Shown one piece after another: positions 9,460 through 17,808 of a stretch of 64,000 bases of DNA. The translations under genes were made by a program, and so were the position numbers. A model generated the notes under the pieces. The model ran no database searches. It was not told the origin of the DNA and saw only the letters and a program-made list of their open reading frames with translations. Each line of letters begins with the position of its first letter. Positions within the stretch are counted from its first letter, which is position 1. Origin of the DNA: Fabrea salina (taxonomy: Eukaryota > Ciliophora > Heterotrichea > Heterotrichida > Fabreidae); the NCBI GenBank assembly GCA_022984795.1, contig JALIHJ010000048.1, forward strand, positions 144,948 to 208,947, written 5' to 3'.

Positions 9460-10512
9460 TTATGACACTATTTCACACAGTGCTACAGACCACACTCTAC
9501 TAATATGGCCTTGTAGTTCTTGAGTCTGTTTACCTGTAGAGAGGTCCCAAACTCTTACTGACTTGTCTCCAGGATAGCCGCTTCCAGACACCAAGTACTT
9601 GTCATCACTTGATAGTTTGACTGAAAGTACTCCTCCAGTTTTTCCTCTGAGTACTTGAATAGTTTCTCCCGAAGTGAGACTCCACACTCTAATGCTTTTT
9701 TCTACATTTCCTGAGACTAAAAACTGATCGTCACTTGAAATGGCAACTGATTTGACATCAGCACAATGTCCTTGTAGTACTCTAATCAGGTCTCCAGAAG
9801 TAAGACTCCACACTCTAGCAGTGCAGTCACTACTCCCGGAGACAATGTATTGGTCAGTCTTGGAAATAGCCACTGAGTTGACCCAATCACTATGGCCTTC
9901 AAGGACTCGAATCACTTCTCCAGTAACTAGACTCCACACCCTAAGTGTTTTGTCACGACTACCAGAGACAATGAATTGGTCCTTGCTAGAAATGGCCACT
10001 GACTTAACATAATGATTATGGCCTGTTAGTATTAGAGTGGCTATTCCAGAAGCTAGACTCCACACTCTAAGTGTTTTGTCTGCACTCCCCGACACAACCC
10101 ACTCGCCATCGCTAGAAATGGCTACAGACCATACCTCATCACTGTGACCCTGAAGTACTTGGGTTATTTGTTCAGTAGCTAGACTCCACACTCGAATGGT
10201 GGAATCCTGACCACCAGACACTAGTATCCCCTTTTTCGGGGACACAGCGACTGAATAGACAGCTCCAGTATGGCCTTCCAGAACTCTAGCTTGTTTGAAC
10301 ACAGGCTTCAGTACCTCAGAGTGAAAAGAGGCTTCATAGAATTGCTTGTTGACTCTTGCAATTCCAATTATCTCTTCAGGATTCAGAAACTTGAGCACCT
10401 CTAGAATGGGTCTCAGATTACCTACTCTTTCAAAGGTGAATAGTTTCCTGGTCTCATTCCAGACTCTGATGGTCTTATCATCACTTCCGCTTACAATCAT
10501 TCTAGACTCCAT
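9460..10512 (-). CDS. F-box/WD40 protein with the F-box inside a split propeller blade
   Basis: The protein has 350 residues. Six complete WD40 repeats (GH...V.SVAIS...VSGS.D...RVWSL) cover residues ~75-335. The N-terminal 25 residues already carry the b-d strands of a blade (MIVSGSDDKTIRVWN), and the C-terminus ends after only a strand a (GHISRVWSVAL). The two half-blades would close a seven-blade ring. Between the N-terminal half-blade and the first full repeat lies a ~45-residue F-box-like segment (ILEVLKFLNPEEIIGIARVNKQFYEA). F-box/WD40 proteins usually act as substrate receptors of SCF ubiquitin ligases. Only 47 nt separate the start from the next gene, so a missing 5' exon is unlikely. 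Confidence 0.85.
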   Translation of the reverse strand: MESRMIVSGSDDKTIRVWNETRKLFTFERVGNLRPILEVLKFLNPEEIIGIARVNKQFYEASFHSEVLKPVFKQARVLEGHTGAVYSVAVSPKKGILVSGGQDSTIRVWSLATEQITQVLQGHSDEVWSVAISSDGEWVVSGSADKTLRVWSLASGIATLILTGHNHYVKSVAISSKDQFIVSGSRDKTLRVWSLVTGEVIRVLEGHSDWVNSVAISKTDQYIVSGSSDCTARVWSLTSGDLIRVLQGHCADVKSVAISSDDQFLVSGNVEKSIRVWSLTSGETIQVLRGKTGGVLSVKLSSDDKYLVSGSGYPGDKSVRVWDLSTGKQTQELQGHISRVWSVALCEIVS

Positions 10513-10559
10513 TTATTATGCATTACTACAAATCAAACTCTAAATAATTATCCTTTTAA

Positions 10560-11756
10560 CTAAGAATTACACAAAACAGACTTGAACTCTTCGAAGTTCA
10601 AAGTTGAATTATGGTCCAGGTCTTGCAAGTCTTTGTTTGAAAGCAGCCCGTCATTGTCTAAGTCGAAGTGCTTGAATATAAAGTACAACACTTCCTCGTT
10701 TAAGGTGCTTAAGTCAAATGTTGCTGTAAAAAACTCGGAAAAGTAGACTCTGTTAGTGAACTTTTTAGTACTTAAAAGTCTTTTTAAGTCTTTACAAGAA
10801 ATGTACCCTTTTTTGTCATAGTCAATGGACTCGAACATTTGAACTAGGGGCTTAACTCTTTGATAATCAATGCATTTAGCAGCTACTCCCATGCACTGCT
10901 TCACAAACTGGCTTTTTTTGGAGCTCAAAAGGCTACTTAGAACCCAGTCAGGAACTAGTTTGGGCTCTCCAAAAAACCAACTGTGCTTGAGGGCTTTGCT
11001 GGCTGTAATCCTTTTGTGGGGATTGGGTTCTAGTAACTTGGACACCAAGTCCTTAGCCTGTGGACTGAAGTCTGACCAGTCTTTTGCAAGCTTATAGTTA
11101 GTGATTGCTTCAAATACTTCTTCAATGGACTCGCCAGTAAAAGGGTGTTTTCCAGATAACATGTAGTAAGCAAGCACTCCTACTGACCAAATATCGCAAG
11201 ACTTGGTGTATTTCTGGGAAATAACTTCTGGAGCCATGAAAAACGGAGAACCTACTCTTGCTTTGACTACTTGATTTGCACCCAAAAACCTAGACAAGCC
11301 GAAGTCTATTATTTTGGGGTCTTTCTGGTCAAGCAGTATAACGTTTTCAGCTTTAATGTCTCTGTGGGCAATGCTTTGTGTGTGCAAGTAGTTCACAGTT
11401 TGCAAAAGGAGTTTTAAAATATGGACAACTTCTTCTTGTCCAAGTTTTTTTTTGGCTTCAATTGTTTGCTGGAGGGTTTGGCCTTTACAGTATTCAGTTA
11501 TGAAGTGCACAGAGTAGTCGTCTTCACACGTATCAATTAGTCTAAGAACTCTGGGATGGTCTAGATGCTTCAAGACCTTAGACTCCCTTTTGATCATTTT
11601 AGCTTCAATAGAGCACTTAGGGATGGTTTTAACAACTACTTCTAGAGAGCCATTGCAGTCTTTGCTAGACCGGTCAAGTTTGTTAACTCTAACTGCAGTT
11701 CTTACCAGTCCGAACTTTCCCTCTGCAATAGTTTGTTTTATTTGGTAGTACTTCAT
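10560..11756 (-). CDS. Calcium-dependent protein kinase (CDPK-like)
   Basis: The protein has 398 residues. The Ser/Thr kinase domain spans ~4-262: EGKFGLV glycine loop, VVVKTI lysine, HRDIKAEN catalytic loop, DFG, and APE in the activation segment. A ~45-residue junction follows. The C-terminal region has two convincing EF-hands (DYDKKGYISCKDL near 313, DLDNDGLLSNKDL near 369) and at least one degenerate one. CDPKs are the usual calcium-decoding kinases of ciliates, plants and apicomplexans. There is no obvious N-terminal myristoylation site, since the protein begins MKYYQ. Confidence 0.93.
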   Translation of the reverse strand: MKYYQIKQTIAEGKFGLVRTAVRVNKLDRSSKDCNGSLEVVVKTIPKCSIEAKMIKRESKVLKHLDHPRVLRLIDTCEDDYSVHFITEYCKGQTLQQTIEAKKKLGQEEVVHILKLLLQTVNYLHTQSIAHRDIKAENVILLDQKDPKIIDFGLSRFLGANQVVKARVGSPFFMAPEVISQKYTKSCDIWSVGVLAYYMLSGKHPFTGESIEEVFEAITNYKLAKDWSDFSPQAKDLVSKLLEPNPHKRITASKALKHSWFFGEPKLVPDWVLSSLLSSKKSQFVKQCMGVAAKCIDYQRVKPLVQMFESIDYDKKGYISCKDLKRLLSTKKFTNRVYFSEFFTATFDLSTLNEEVLYFIFKHFDLDNDGLLSNKDLQDLDHNSTLNFEEFKSVLCNS

Positions 11757-11765
11757 AAGTTCTGT

Positions 11766-11858
11766 TTAGGGTTTACTTTTTTGGTCGCGTACTTCGGTAG
11801 TAGTGTCCCTTGCAGTCTTTTCGACCTCTGCTTTTTTCTTGGCCAGGCAGATACCCAT
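11766..11858 (-). CDS. Possible 30-residue peptide with an acylation-type N-terminus
   Basis: A complete ATG-TAA frame fills most of a 114-nt gap between two genes. The product starts MGICLAKKK and is strongly charged. Glycine 2 with cysteine 4 and a lysine patch is the pattern of N-myristoylated, palmitoylated membrane anchors, though residue 6 is Ala rather than Ser/Thr. The AT-rich leader (TTAAATTAAATC before ATG) resembles other leaders here. Frames this short arise by chance, so this is tentative. Confidence 0.4.
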   Translation of the reverse strand: MGICLAKKKAEVEKTARDTTTEVRDQKSKP

Positions 11859-11870
11859 GATTTAATTTAA

Positions 11871-13283
11871 TTAGTCAGGAGAACCCCTTTTGACAGGTCT
11901 TCTGTACTGAGTTACTTCGTTGAACTGGCACATGTCGTTTTTCCTGCTTCCAAAGTCTATTAAGTAAGCTTTGATGTTGTCGCCTTGCACAAGTACTTTT
12001 GGCACTCCGGACTGGAACCCTTCTTCAATCTGTCTCGAACCCTCTGCAGTGTAGGGCTTGAACTTTCCATCGTCGTCTTTCCAGTACCAAATAACATCTC
12101 CAGGCCGTATAAGGTTGATTTTTTCCTCTTCTTCTTGAGTGAGGCGTCTCACGGTTCTAGTGATTTTGGAACCTGGAAGAACTTGTTTGTGTGGAGGAGG
12201 GTCCTTGAACTCTATTCTATACTTATTTCCGTTAATGTTGATGAAGCACTCTTTTTGGCCACTTCGATAAGCTTGTTCTATGGTTGAGCATGAATCTTGG
12301 TCGTACGGAATAAAATCACCTTTGTCTCCAAGCCAAGCCCATTTAACTTCTTCTTGCGAACCTATGGCCTTTATGAAATTCTCAAGTTCTGTTTTGGCTT
12401 CTGCTGCTCTGTTTCCAGTGATTATAAATTGACCAGTGCTTGAGTTGTAATTAAGTTTAGAGAGTCCAAATTTCGTTTTGATTTGATCGTCTTTTTTTTG
12501 TTGCTTTATTTGTATGGCTACGTTTTTAGGGCAGATTAAAGTAGCACCCAACGGAGTTGGAGCGATTTTTTCTTCTTCAAATTGACTAAGTGCAGGTGAA
12601 GGGTTATGAGGGGGCTGGCTGAAGTTAGGCGGTGTTATTGATGAAGGGTTGTGCTGAGGGGGCTGGCTGAAGTTAGGCGGTGTTATTGATGGAGGTTTGT
12701 ATTGAGGAGGCTGGCTGAAGTTAGGCGGTGTTGTTGATGGAGGGTTGCATTGGTAAATATCACTAGAAAATTGATCAGATGCACCAGGAAACCCTTGAGG
12801 CTGTTGCATTCCTGTAGGAAACCCCTGAGGCTGTTGCATTCCTGTAGGGAACCCCTGAGGCTGTTGCATTCCTGTAGGGAACCCCTGAGGCTGTTGCATT
12901 CCTGTAGGGAACCCTTGAGGCTGTTGCATTCCTGTAGGGAACCCCTGAGGCTGTTGCATTCCTGGAAGCTGATTAGGAAACCCTTGAGGCTGTTGCATTC
13001 TAGTAATTCCAGGCCCACTTGGAGGTACAGTAAATTCACTGTTCCCAGGAATATTAACGGACGGGCTATTAGGTACTTGGTTAAGCAAAGGGTTATTTGG
13101 TTGAACACCGGACATTTGTTGCTGCATTCTCAAATCTTGACCAGGGAATCCTTGATTCACTTGCTGTGGAAACTGATTGACAGGTGGCATTGCAGCTTGG
13201 CCATTTCCAGCGCTGTTTCTTTTAATTAAAGATTCAACATATTCTTTGGGAGTCATTCCACCAGGGAACTGTGGTGCTGACAT
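11871..13283 (-). CDS. WWE-domain protein with a Gln/Pro-rich repeat region
   Basis: The protein has 470 residues. Residues ~1-95 are Gln/Pro/Asn-rich. Residues ~96-168 are tandem copies of GMQQPQGFPT encoded by a 30-bp minisatellite. A second Pro-rich repeat (ITPPNFSQPP, three copies) follows. Residues ~240-310 form a compact region (ICPKNVAIQIKQQ...ITGNRAAEAKTEL) that looks KH-like. Two WWE domains follow near 314-365 and 396-455 (W...D.GDF.PY...IE.....G, ending IDFGSRKNDMCQFNEVTQYRR). WWE domains bind ADP-ribose-type ligands or mediate contacts in ubiquitin and ADP-ribosylation systems. No PARP or RING catalytic domain is present here. Confidence 0.8.
   Translation of the reverse strand: MSAPQFPGGMTPKEYVESLIKRNSAGNGQAAMPPVNQFPQQVNQGFPGQDLRMQQQMSGVQPNNPLLNQVPNSPSVNIPGNSEFTVPPSGPGITRMQQPQGFPNQLPGMQQPQGFPTGMQQPQGFPTGMQQPQGFPTGMQQPQGFPTGMQQPQGFPTGMQQPQGFPGASDQFSSDIYQCNPPSTTPPNFSQPPQYKPPSITPPNFSQPPQHNPSSITPPNFSQPPHNPSPALSQFEEEKIAPTPLGATLICPKNVAIQIKQQKKDDQIKTKFGLSKLNYNSSTGQFIITGNRAAEAKTELENFIKAIGSQEEVKWAWLGDKGDFIPYDQDSCSTIEQAYRSGQKECFININGNKYRIEFKDPPPHKQVLPGSKITRTVRRLTQEEEEKINLIRPGDVIWYWKDDDGKFKPYTAEGSRQIEEGFQSGVPKVLVQGDNIKAYLIDFGSRKNDMCQFNEVTQYRRPVKRGSPD
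12613..12745 (-). repeat. 48-bp coding tandem repeat, three copies
   Basis: The core GGCTGGCTGAAGTTAGGCGG recurs at 12613, 12661 and 12709, exactly 48 bp apart. It encodes the Pro-rich NFSQPP repeat of the WWE protein. Confidence 0.85.
12781..12999 (-). repeat. 30-bp coding minisatellite
   Basis: Five nearly identical 30-bp units run from 12811 to 12960, each ending CTGAGGCTGTTGCATT, with degenerate units at 12781-12810 and 12961-12999. The period is a multiple of three, so all frames stay open on both strands. The coding frame gives MQQPQGFPTG. Confidence 0.95.
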
Positions 13284-13313
13284 ATTTATCTATAATACCC
13301 AGAAGTATAATAA

Positions 13314-14132
13314 ATGTTCAACAGGATTTTTTCTAAATGGAAACCCTATGTGCTGCACTACAAAGTGGAAGGCCGTATCACAGAAAAAACGTAACACACA
13401 CTTAGAACAGCACAGATAAAACAGCAGTTGAAGCTAGCCCCTTCTTTCAATCCAAAGTTGATCTGTTTAAGTGTGAACTCAGCACGGGGGTCACTTCTGC
13501 AAGCACAACTCATATCCTCAGAGTTCCAAAAAGTCTCAGAAAGCCTTGGAATAGCTTACTACACCTTTGCAGAAGACGTTGCTATGGGTGCAGGGTACGC
13601 TCTTTTGTCCTCAGGAACCAAAGCCTTTGCTGACCCCCACTCACTAATAGGAGGGATATCAGCTTCTTTGCAAGGAGTTTCTTTAGTGAACTTTGTGTCC
13701 AAGTTCCAAGTGAAGCCCAAAATAATATCTTCAGGAGACAACAAAGTAAGACTGAGTCCTTTTGAAGAAGTGAGTTCCAAAGACCAAGTTTGGGTGGAGG
13801 AGCTCTTAGCAAAACGCGAAGCTTTGTTAAAAGAAGTGGTCCTAAGGAACAGACCTGGACTTGAAGAAAAAGGAGAAGTCTTCGGAGGCGAAGCTTACTC
13901 AGGCAAACAAGCTTTAGATTTAGAGTTGGTGGACTACATCGGGGAAGTGCACACTCAAGTCGAAGAAGAGTTTCCTGACTCCACAGTAGTTGAAAAGTCT
14001 GTTAAAGCCAGAGACGGGTTCCAAATGGGTTTAGAAGAACTAGGCAGTGTGAACGCCTGGAACAACTACGTTAACGAGTGGCTTGACCACAAGCATTTTG
14101 AAGTCCTGACTCACAGACTAGGCACTTCTTAA
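13314..14132 (+). CDS. S49 (SppA/SohB-like) peptidase homologue lacking the usual nucleophile
   Basis: Two exons (13314-13390, 13406-14132) give 267 residues. The N-terminus is basic (MFNRIFSKWKPYV) and may direct the protein to mitochondria. The fold pattern of signal-peptide-peptidase A/SohB is clear: EDVAMGAGYALLSSGTKAFA, then DPHSLIGGISA, then YSGKQALDLELVDYIGEV. In active S49 enzymes the nucleophile is the serine of a (A/G)xSGGY motif; here it reads AMGAGY, with glycine at that place. The protein may therefore be inactive or a scaffold. The start lies 30 nt from the divergent start of the WWE gene. Confidence 0.8.
13391..13405 (+). other. 15-nt intron (phase 2)
   Basis: GTAACACACACTTAG. 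Removal joins the short first exon (25 codons) to the S49 domain; unremoved, the frame stops at TAA. Confidence 0.9.
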
Positions 14133-14182
14133 TACATTTAAACTTAAAAGAACTACAGCCAGAATTTAACATTTAATTAGAA

Positions 14183-15103
14183 ATGAGTTCCAAAGTATCG
14201 GAAGAGAATAATGAAACCAAGCCAATTATAAAGTTCGAAAGCATTCCTAAAAAGAACTTTGGAGCCACACAAGAAATTACCGGAAGTACAATCACATACT
14301 ACCCTACTCGTGCCTTTTGGCTTTCAAGATTACTTAATAAAATCTGCTACTGTTTTTTCAAAAACAACAAAGTGGAGGCCGATCATAGCACAGGCTACAC
14401 CTTTCTGGAACCCCAGCCTCCTGAATGCCGAGGCAAAAAAACCCTTGTCTTGGACCTTGACGAAACACTAGTTCATAGTTCTTTTCACTATGTAAACCAC
14501 GCGGACCTTAAAATCACTGTCGACTTCAACGAAGAAACCATAGACATTTACGTGATGAAAAGACCTGGAGTTGAGGAGTTCCTTCGGAAAATGAGTGAAT
14601 TTTACGAAATAGTTATATTCACAGCTAGTGTCTCTGTCTACGCCAACCCAGTAATTGACTACCTCGACAAAGAAAACCTAGTGGACTACAGACTTTACAG
14701 AGAAAGCTGTGTGAACACTGAAAAAGGATTTATTAAGGACTTGTCGCAGTTAGGAAGGAGTTTGCAGGACATAATCATCATAGACAACTCGCCCATTTCC
14801 TACTGTTTCCAACCTGACAACGCAGTGCCTATAAATTCTTGGTTTGACGACCCAGAAGACTCAGATCTTTATGAACTGATTCCAGTGTTGGAGTCCCTTT
14901 CTTCTGTGAACGACGTGACCTCTGTAATTAGTTACTTGCGCTCACAGAACTTAGGCTTCTCTACTAGAAACATTGAAGTCCTCAACTCCCACAAAAACCA
15001 CGAGTGCGAAAACGTTTGCTACACTCATGAAGGCAGGAGCAGTTTGAATTCTCCTTTAAATAGGAGCACTCGGCAGAAAGTATTTAAGTTCGACACTGAA
15101 TAA
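14183..15103 (+). CDS. FCP1/SCP-type (HAD) protein phosphatase
   Basis: The protein has 306 residues. After ~85 variable residues the HAD phosphatase core starts with LVLDLDETLVHSS (catalytic DxDxT), followed by KRPGVEEFL, the motif-II region IVIFTAS, and the motif-III region KDLSQLGR...IIIIDNSP. It has the layout of CTD small phosphatases and Dullard/CTDNEP1. The ~40-residue C-terminal tail is polar. Likely substrates are phosphoserines of the RNA polymerase II tail or lipid-regulatory proteins; the sequence does not decide which. Confidence 0.93.
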   Translation: MSSKVSEENNETKPIIKFESIPKKNFGATQEITGSTITYYPTRAFWLSRLLNKICYCFFKNNKVEADHSTGYTFLEPQPPECRGKKTLVLDLDETLVHSSFHYVNHADLKITVDFNEETIDIYVMKRPGVEEFLRKMSEFYEIVIFTASVSVYANPVIDYLDKENLVDYRLYRESCVNTEKGFIKDLSQLGRSLQDIIIIDNSPISYCFQPDNAVPINSWFDDPEDSDLYELIPVLESLSSVNDVTSVISYLRSQNLGFSTRNIEVLNSHKNHECENVCYTHEGRSSLNSPLNRSTRQKVFKFDTE

Positions 15104-15118
15104 CATTTAAATTAATAC

Positions 15119-15721
15119 ATGTTTCCAGTCCTTCCTCCTCCTCTTAAACTGATCAAGTTTGGTTCTAGTTCCCAAGAAGTTTCTTACCCAGAAAAGTCGA
15201 CTTGCTTCAAGCCCAAACACCTTGAACCTGAAAGTGAAGATGAAACCCAGGAAAACATCATTAGTCGAGAACTAGCTAGGGACAACTACTTAGACGTAGG
15301 GGGCTGGAGTCCCAAAGACTTTTTAGAAGTACAAGACTTCTCAGAAAAAGCTCCTTGCAGAATCATTCCAAAATACCGTGAAAAGCTCATTCCTCTGCAG
15401 AAGTGGGAACTAAGTTCCTCACAGCCTAAACAGTTCCCCACAGCTACTTTCCTTAAACTCAAAAAAACTCACCAAAACACGCTTGAACAAATACAATCCA
15501 AACTCCAAAAACTAGAAACCCTAACTTCTAATTTTGAACATACTTCAAAAAAGCTCTCTGAACACAACCGCAAAAAAAGGTTTGAAGACTTCCCCGAAGC
15601 CCACAGAGACAAAGCAGTGCAGCTCTACAAGAAGATGCTTGAACCATACCAACTCCACCAAGTCTTGGCTGCCAACAAGTGCCTTCTAGCCGAAGTAGAA
15701 ATGAGTCTGAGCAAAACTTAA
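15119..15721 (+). CDS. Hypothetical protein
   Basis: The protein has 200 residues and starts 15 nt after the phosphatase stop. The N-terminal half is polar and Pro-rich. Residues ~120-175 form a likely amphipathic or coiled-coil stretch (THQNTLEQIQSKLQKLETLTSNF). No family is recognised. Codon use matches the neighbours and the frame is uninterrupted. Confidence 0.65.
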   Translation: MFPVLPPPLKLIKFGSSSQEVSYPEKSTCFKPKHLEPESEDETQENIISRELARDNYLDVGGWSPKDFLEVQDFSEKAPCRIIPKYREKLIPLQKWELSSSQPKQFPTATFLKLKKTHQNTLEQIQSKLQKLETLTSNFEHTSKKLSEHNRKKRFEDFPEAHRDKAVQLYKKMLEPYQLHQVLAANKCLLAEVEMSLSKT

Positions 15722-15749
15722 CTTAAAGCGAATAAAAATGGTAAGTTAG

Positions 15750-16595
15750 TTACGAAGAAGTATTGCTTCTGAACAACGTAAAAGCTGAATTTGGTGCTAG
15801 GGAAGTAGTTTGGGATTTTAGTTTCCATAGTGGCTCACACACAGGCACAAACCGGAATTTACTTTGTAAGTACGCTCTATCAGAATTCTCAAAATTCGTC
15901 CGTTGGACTTCTTTAGGCTTGATGACTCTTAAGTTCTTATCTGGGGTTTTGTATTCTTCTTCAGGGGCAGTCTCGAGTCCTTGTTTGGTGCAAGAATTCT
16001 CAACGGAAATAGCAGTTTCAGGAGTCCAAGGCTCAAGTCCCACTTCAGTCAGCATTTCGTTCATGAGGTAGCTTTTGAATTCCCTCCACTTGACAAAGCA
16101 TTCCTCAGAGTGAGTCCCTGGACAGCAACTAATTTCGAAACGCTGAACTAGATTCTCAGGGTCAGGGTCGCTGAAAAGTAGTTCAACATAGTAATAGAAG
16201 CTCTTGCGAACAATAGCAGCTGAAAAGTACCAGAACACAAACTTGTCGTTGAAGCTCTTTTGCGCGTCGCTCTTTTCAGCTCTTTTGCTGCGGCCGTCAG
16301 TAAGGGGTCCTTTGTCAGTCTGGCTGATGTCCCACAAGAACTGTGGGTTTTCTTTGTAAACATTTATTAACTCCTGCCAGATCTTCGCTGGTTTTTGGTC
16401 AAACGGGTCGAACTTGTGAAGAGTGCGAGAAGGTATGATGTTCCTAGCTATTTGTCTTTGGGCTCGCTTGTGACCTCTGATGAGTTTGCAGCGGATGTAC
16501 TCTTTTTTAGGGTGCAGTCTACCTTTTCTCTTTTTCTTTTTTGTAAAGGCAGTAAGAATCCTGACCCTGTTTAAACTATACGCTTTGCTATTCAT
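15750..16595 (-). CDS. Hypothetical basic protein
   Basis: The protein has 281 residues. The N-terminus is very basic (FTKKKKRKGRLHPKKEYIR, then RGHKRAQRQIARN), which suits a nuclear, nucleolar or RNA-binding location. A middle region with WQELINVYKENPQFLWDIS and FWYFSAAIVRKSFYYYVELLFSD looks like a folded domain with conserved aromatics; the C-terminal third is polar. No family is recognised. It is convergent with the preceding + strand gene (28 nt between stops). Confidence 0.65.
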   Translation of the reverse strand: MNSKAYSLNRVRILTAFTKKKKRKGRLHPKKEYIRCKLIRGHKRAQRQIARNIIPSRTLHKFDPFDQKPAKIWQELINVYKENPQFLWDISQTDKGPLTDGRSKRAEKSDAQKSFNDKFVFWYFSAAIVRKSFYYYVELLFSDPDPENLVQRFEISCCPGTHSEECFVKWREFKSYLMNEMLTEVGLEPWTPETAISVENSCTKQGLETAPEEEYKTPDKNLRVIKPKEVQRTNFENSDRAYLQSKFRFVPVCEPLWKLKSQTTSLAPNSAFTLFRSNTSS

Positions 16596-16807
16596 TTATA
16601 GAACACCAGGCAAAACTATGTTTTTAGGTTCAGAATAAATTGGCGTTAATATGCAGGTTCTAGTTGTTTAACTTAGCACCCTAGCTGGTTTTTATAGAAA
16701 TCAAGCAATTTCAGTCCCAAAGTGCTAAAGGCCTTAAAAGCCATTTAATTTTATAAGCACTTAGACTGGTTGTTTTGAACACTCAAGTATACAGTCAAAA
16801 CTATAAA
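16596..16807. other. 212-bp intergenic interval without a recognisable gene
   Basis: AT-rich, with short frames only. It should hold the leader and promoter of the basic protein and the 3' end of the TRIM-like gene. No structured RNA was recognised. Confidence 0.5.
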
Positions 16808-17770
16808 TTAAATCAGAAAATGATTAAAAGACTTGTGTATTCTCTTAAGCTTAAGACAGTCAGGTGTGTCTTCAGCAGCTGGCATTCTAACTTGTTTTCT
16901 CCCTAAAGCAGGGCTGGTTTCTCTAGCGCCCATTTGTTTGATCAGTTTGCAAACTTCTTTGACTTTAAGTTGACTTGGAAAACAAAACTCGCTTTCAAGC
17001 GAATAGTAACAGGGAGGTTCTGGGGTTTTGGCTTGGATAATTAGATTCTCGATGCTCACTACTTGGGAAGTCTGGGTGATGTTGTTTTCGCAGAGGCTGC
17101 TGCGGATGTGCTTGAGTTTTTCAAGCATGTTTTGCTTGAAGGCGTAGTGTTCTTCGGTTTGTTTGATTCTTAGTTTTATTTCAGTTTCGATTCCATAGAC
17201 TTTTTCTTCCAGGTCTTTTAAGATCTGTTTTTCTTTTTCCAAAAGAAGCGACTTCAACTTAGCAAAGTCATACTTAACGTTCTCCACAAACCTACTTTTT
17301 TTGCCTTCAAGCAAGGCTAGTTGGTTTCTGAAGTTTTGTGAGTTAAAACTGATCTGTGACTGCTGGGTTTCTAAGTAAGAAATGGTTTTGTCAAGTTCAC
17401 AACAGACCTTTTCAGTGCAGTTTTCTAAGTCAAACCACTCGTGGAACTGGTGCTTAGTGATGCAGTTGGAGCAAAAGCCCATTTTGCAGTTTGCACAGAA
17501 AAACCTAAGCTTTTTCTGTGGATGCAGACTGCAAGGGTTCTCTGGAGGGCGTTTTTGGTTCAGTGCGTAGAGAATAGGCATGTTCCTAGGAAGGCTTTGA
17601 AGGTTGTTAGGTTGGGGAGTTCTGTCAAAAGGACATTTAAACTCTTCGGAAGCAACCATAAGTTGCAAACAACTTCTGCAGACTGTGTGTCCACAAGTTA
17701 GGTTCAAAGGGACTGTTGTTTCTTCACTGAACCTTTCAAAGCAAATAGGGCAGTTTAAGAATTCTTCCAT
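16808..17770 (-). CDS. TRIM-like RING/B-box/coiled-coil protein
   Basis: The protein has 320 residues. A C3HC4 RING finger occupies residues ~7-51 (CPICFERF...CGHTVCRSCL...CPFDR). A B-box follows at ~81-118 (CSLHPQKKLRFFCANCKMGFCSNCITKH). Coiled coil extends over ~125-235. This is the RBCC layout of TRIM E3 ubiquitin ligases. The C-terminal ~80 residues are not recognised. Expected activity is ubiquitin ligase; the target is unknown. Confidence 0.9.
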   Translation of the reverse strand: MEEFLNCPICFERFSEETTVPLNLTCGHTVCRSCLQLMVASEEFKCPFDRTPQPNNLQSLPRNMPILYALNQKRPPENPCSLHPQKKLRFFCANCKMGFCSNCITKHQFHEWFDLENCTEKVCCELDKTISYLETQQSQISFNSQNFRNQLALLEGKKSRFVENVKYDFAKLKSLLLEKEKQILKDLEEKVYGIETEIKLRIKQTEEHYAFKQNMLEKLKHIRSSLCENNITQTSQVVSIENLIIQAKTPEPPCYYSLESEFCFPSQLKVKEVCKLIKQMGARETSPALGRKQVRMPAAEDTPDCLKLKRIHKSFNHFLI

Positions 17771-17808
17771 TGTTTTTAACGTTAACCCCCCTGAGGTGCT
17801 AGACTTAA

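Noticed and set aside
12683-13229. Open frames on both strands over the 30-bp minisatellite
   Set aside because: A 30-bp period keeps every frame open; only the minus-strand frame joined to the WWE domains is supported.
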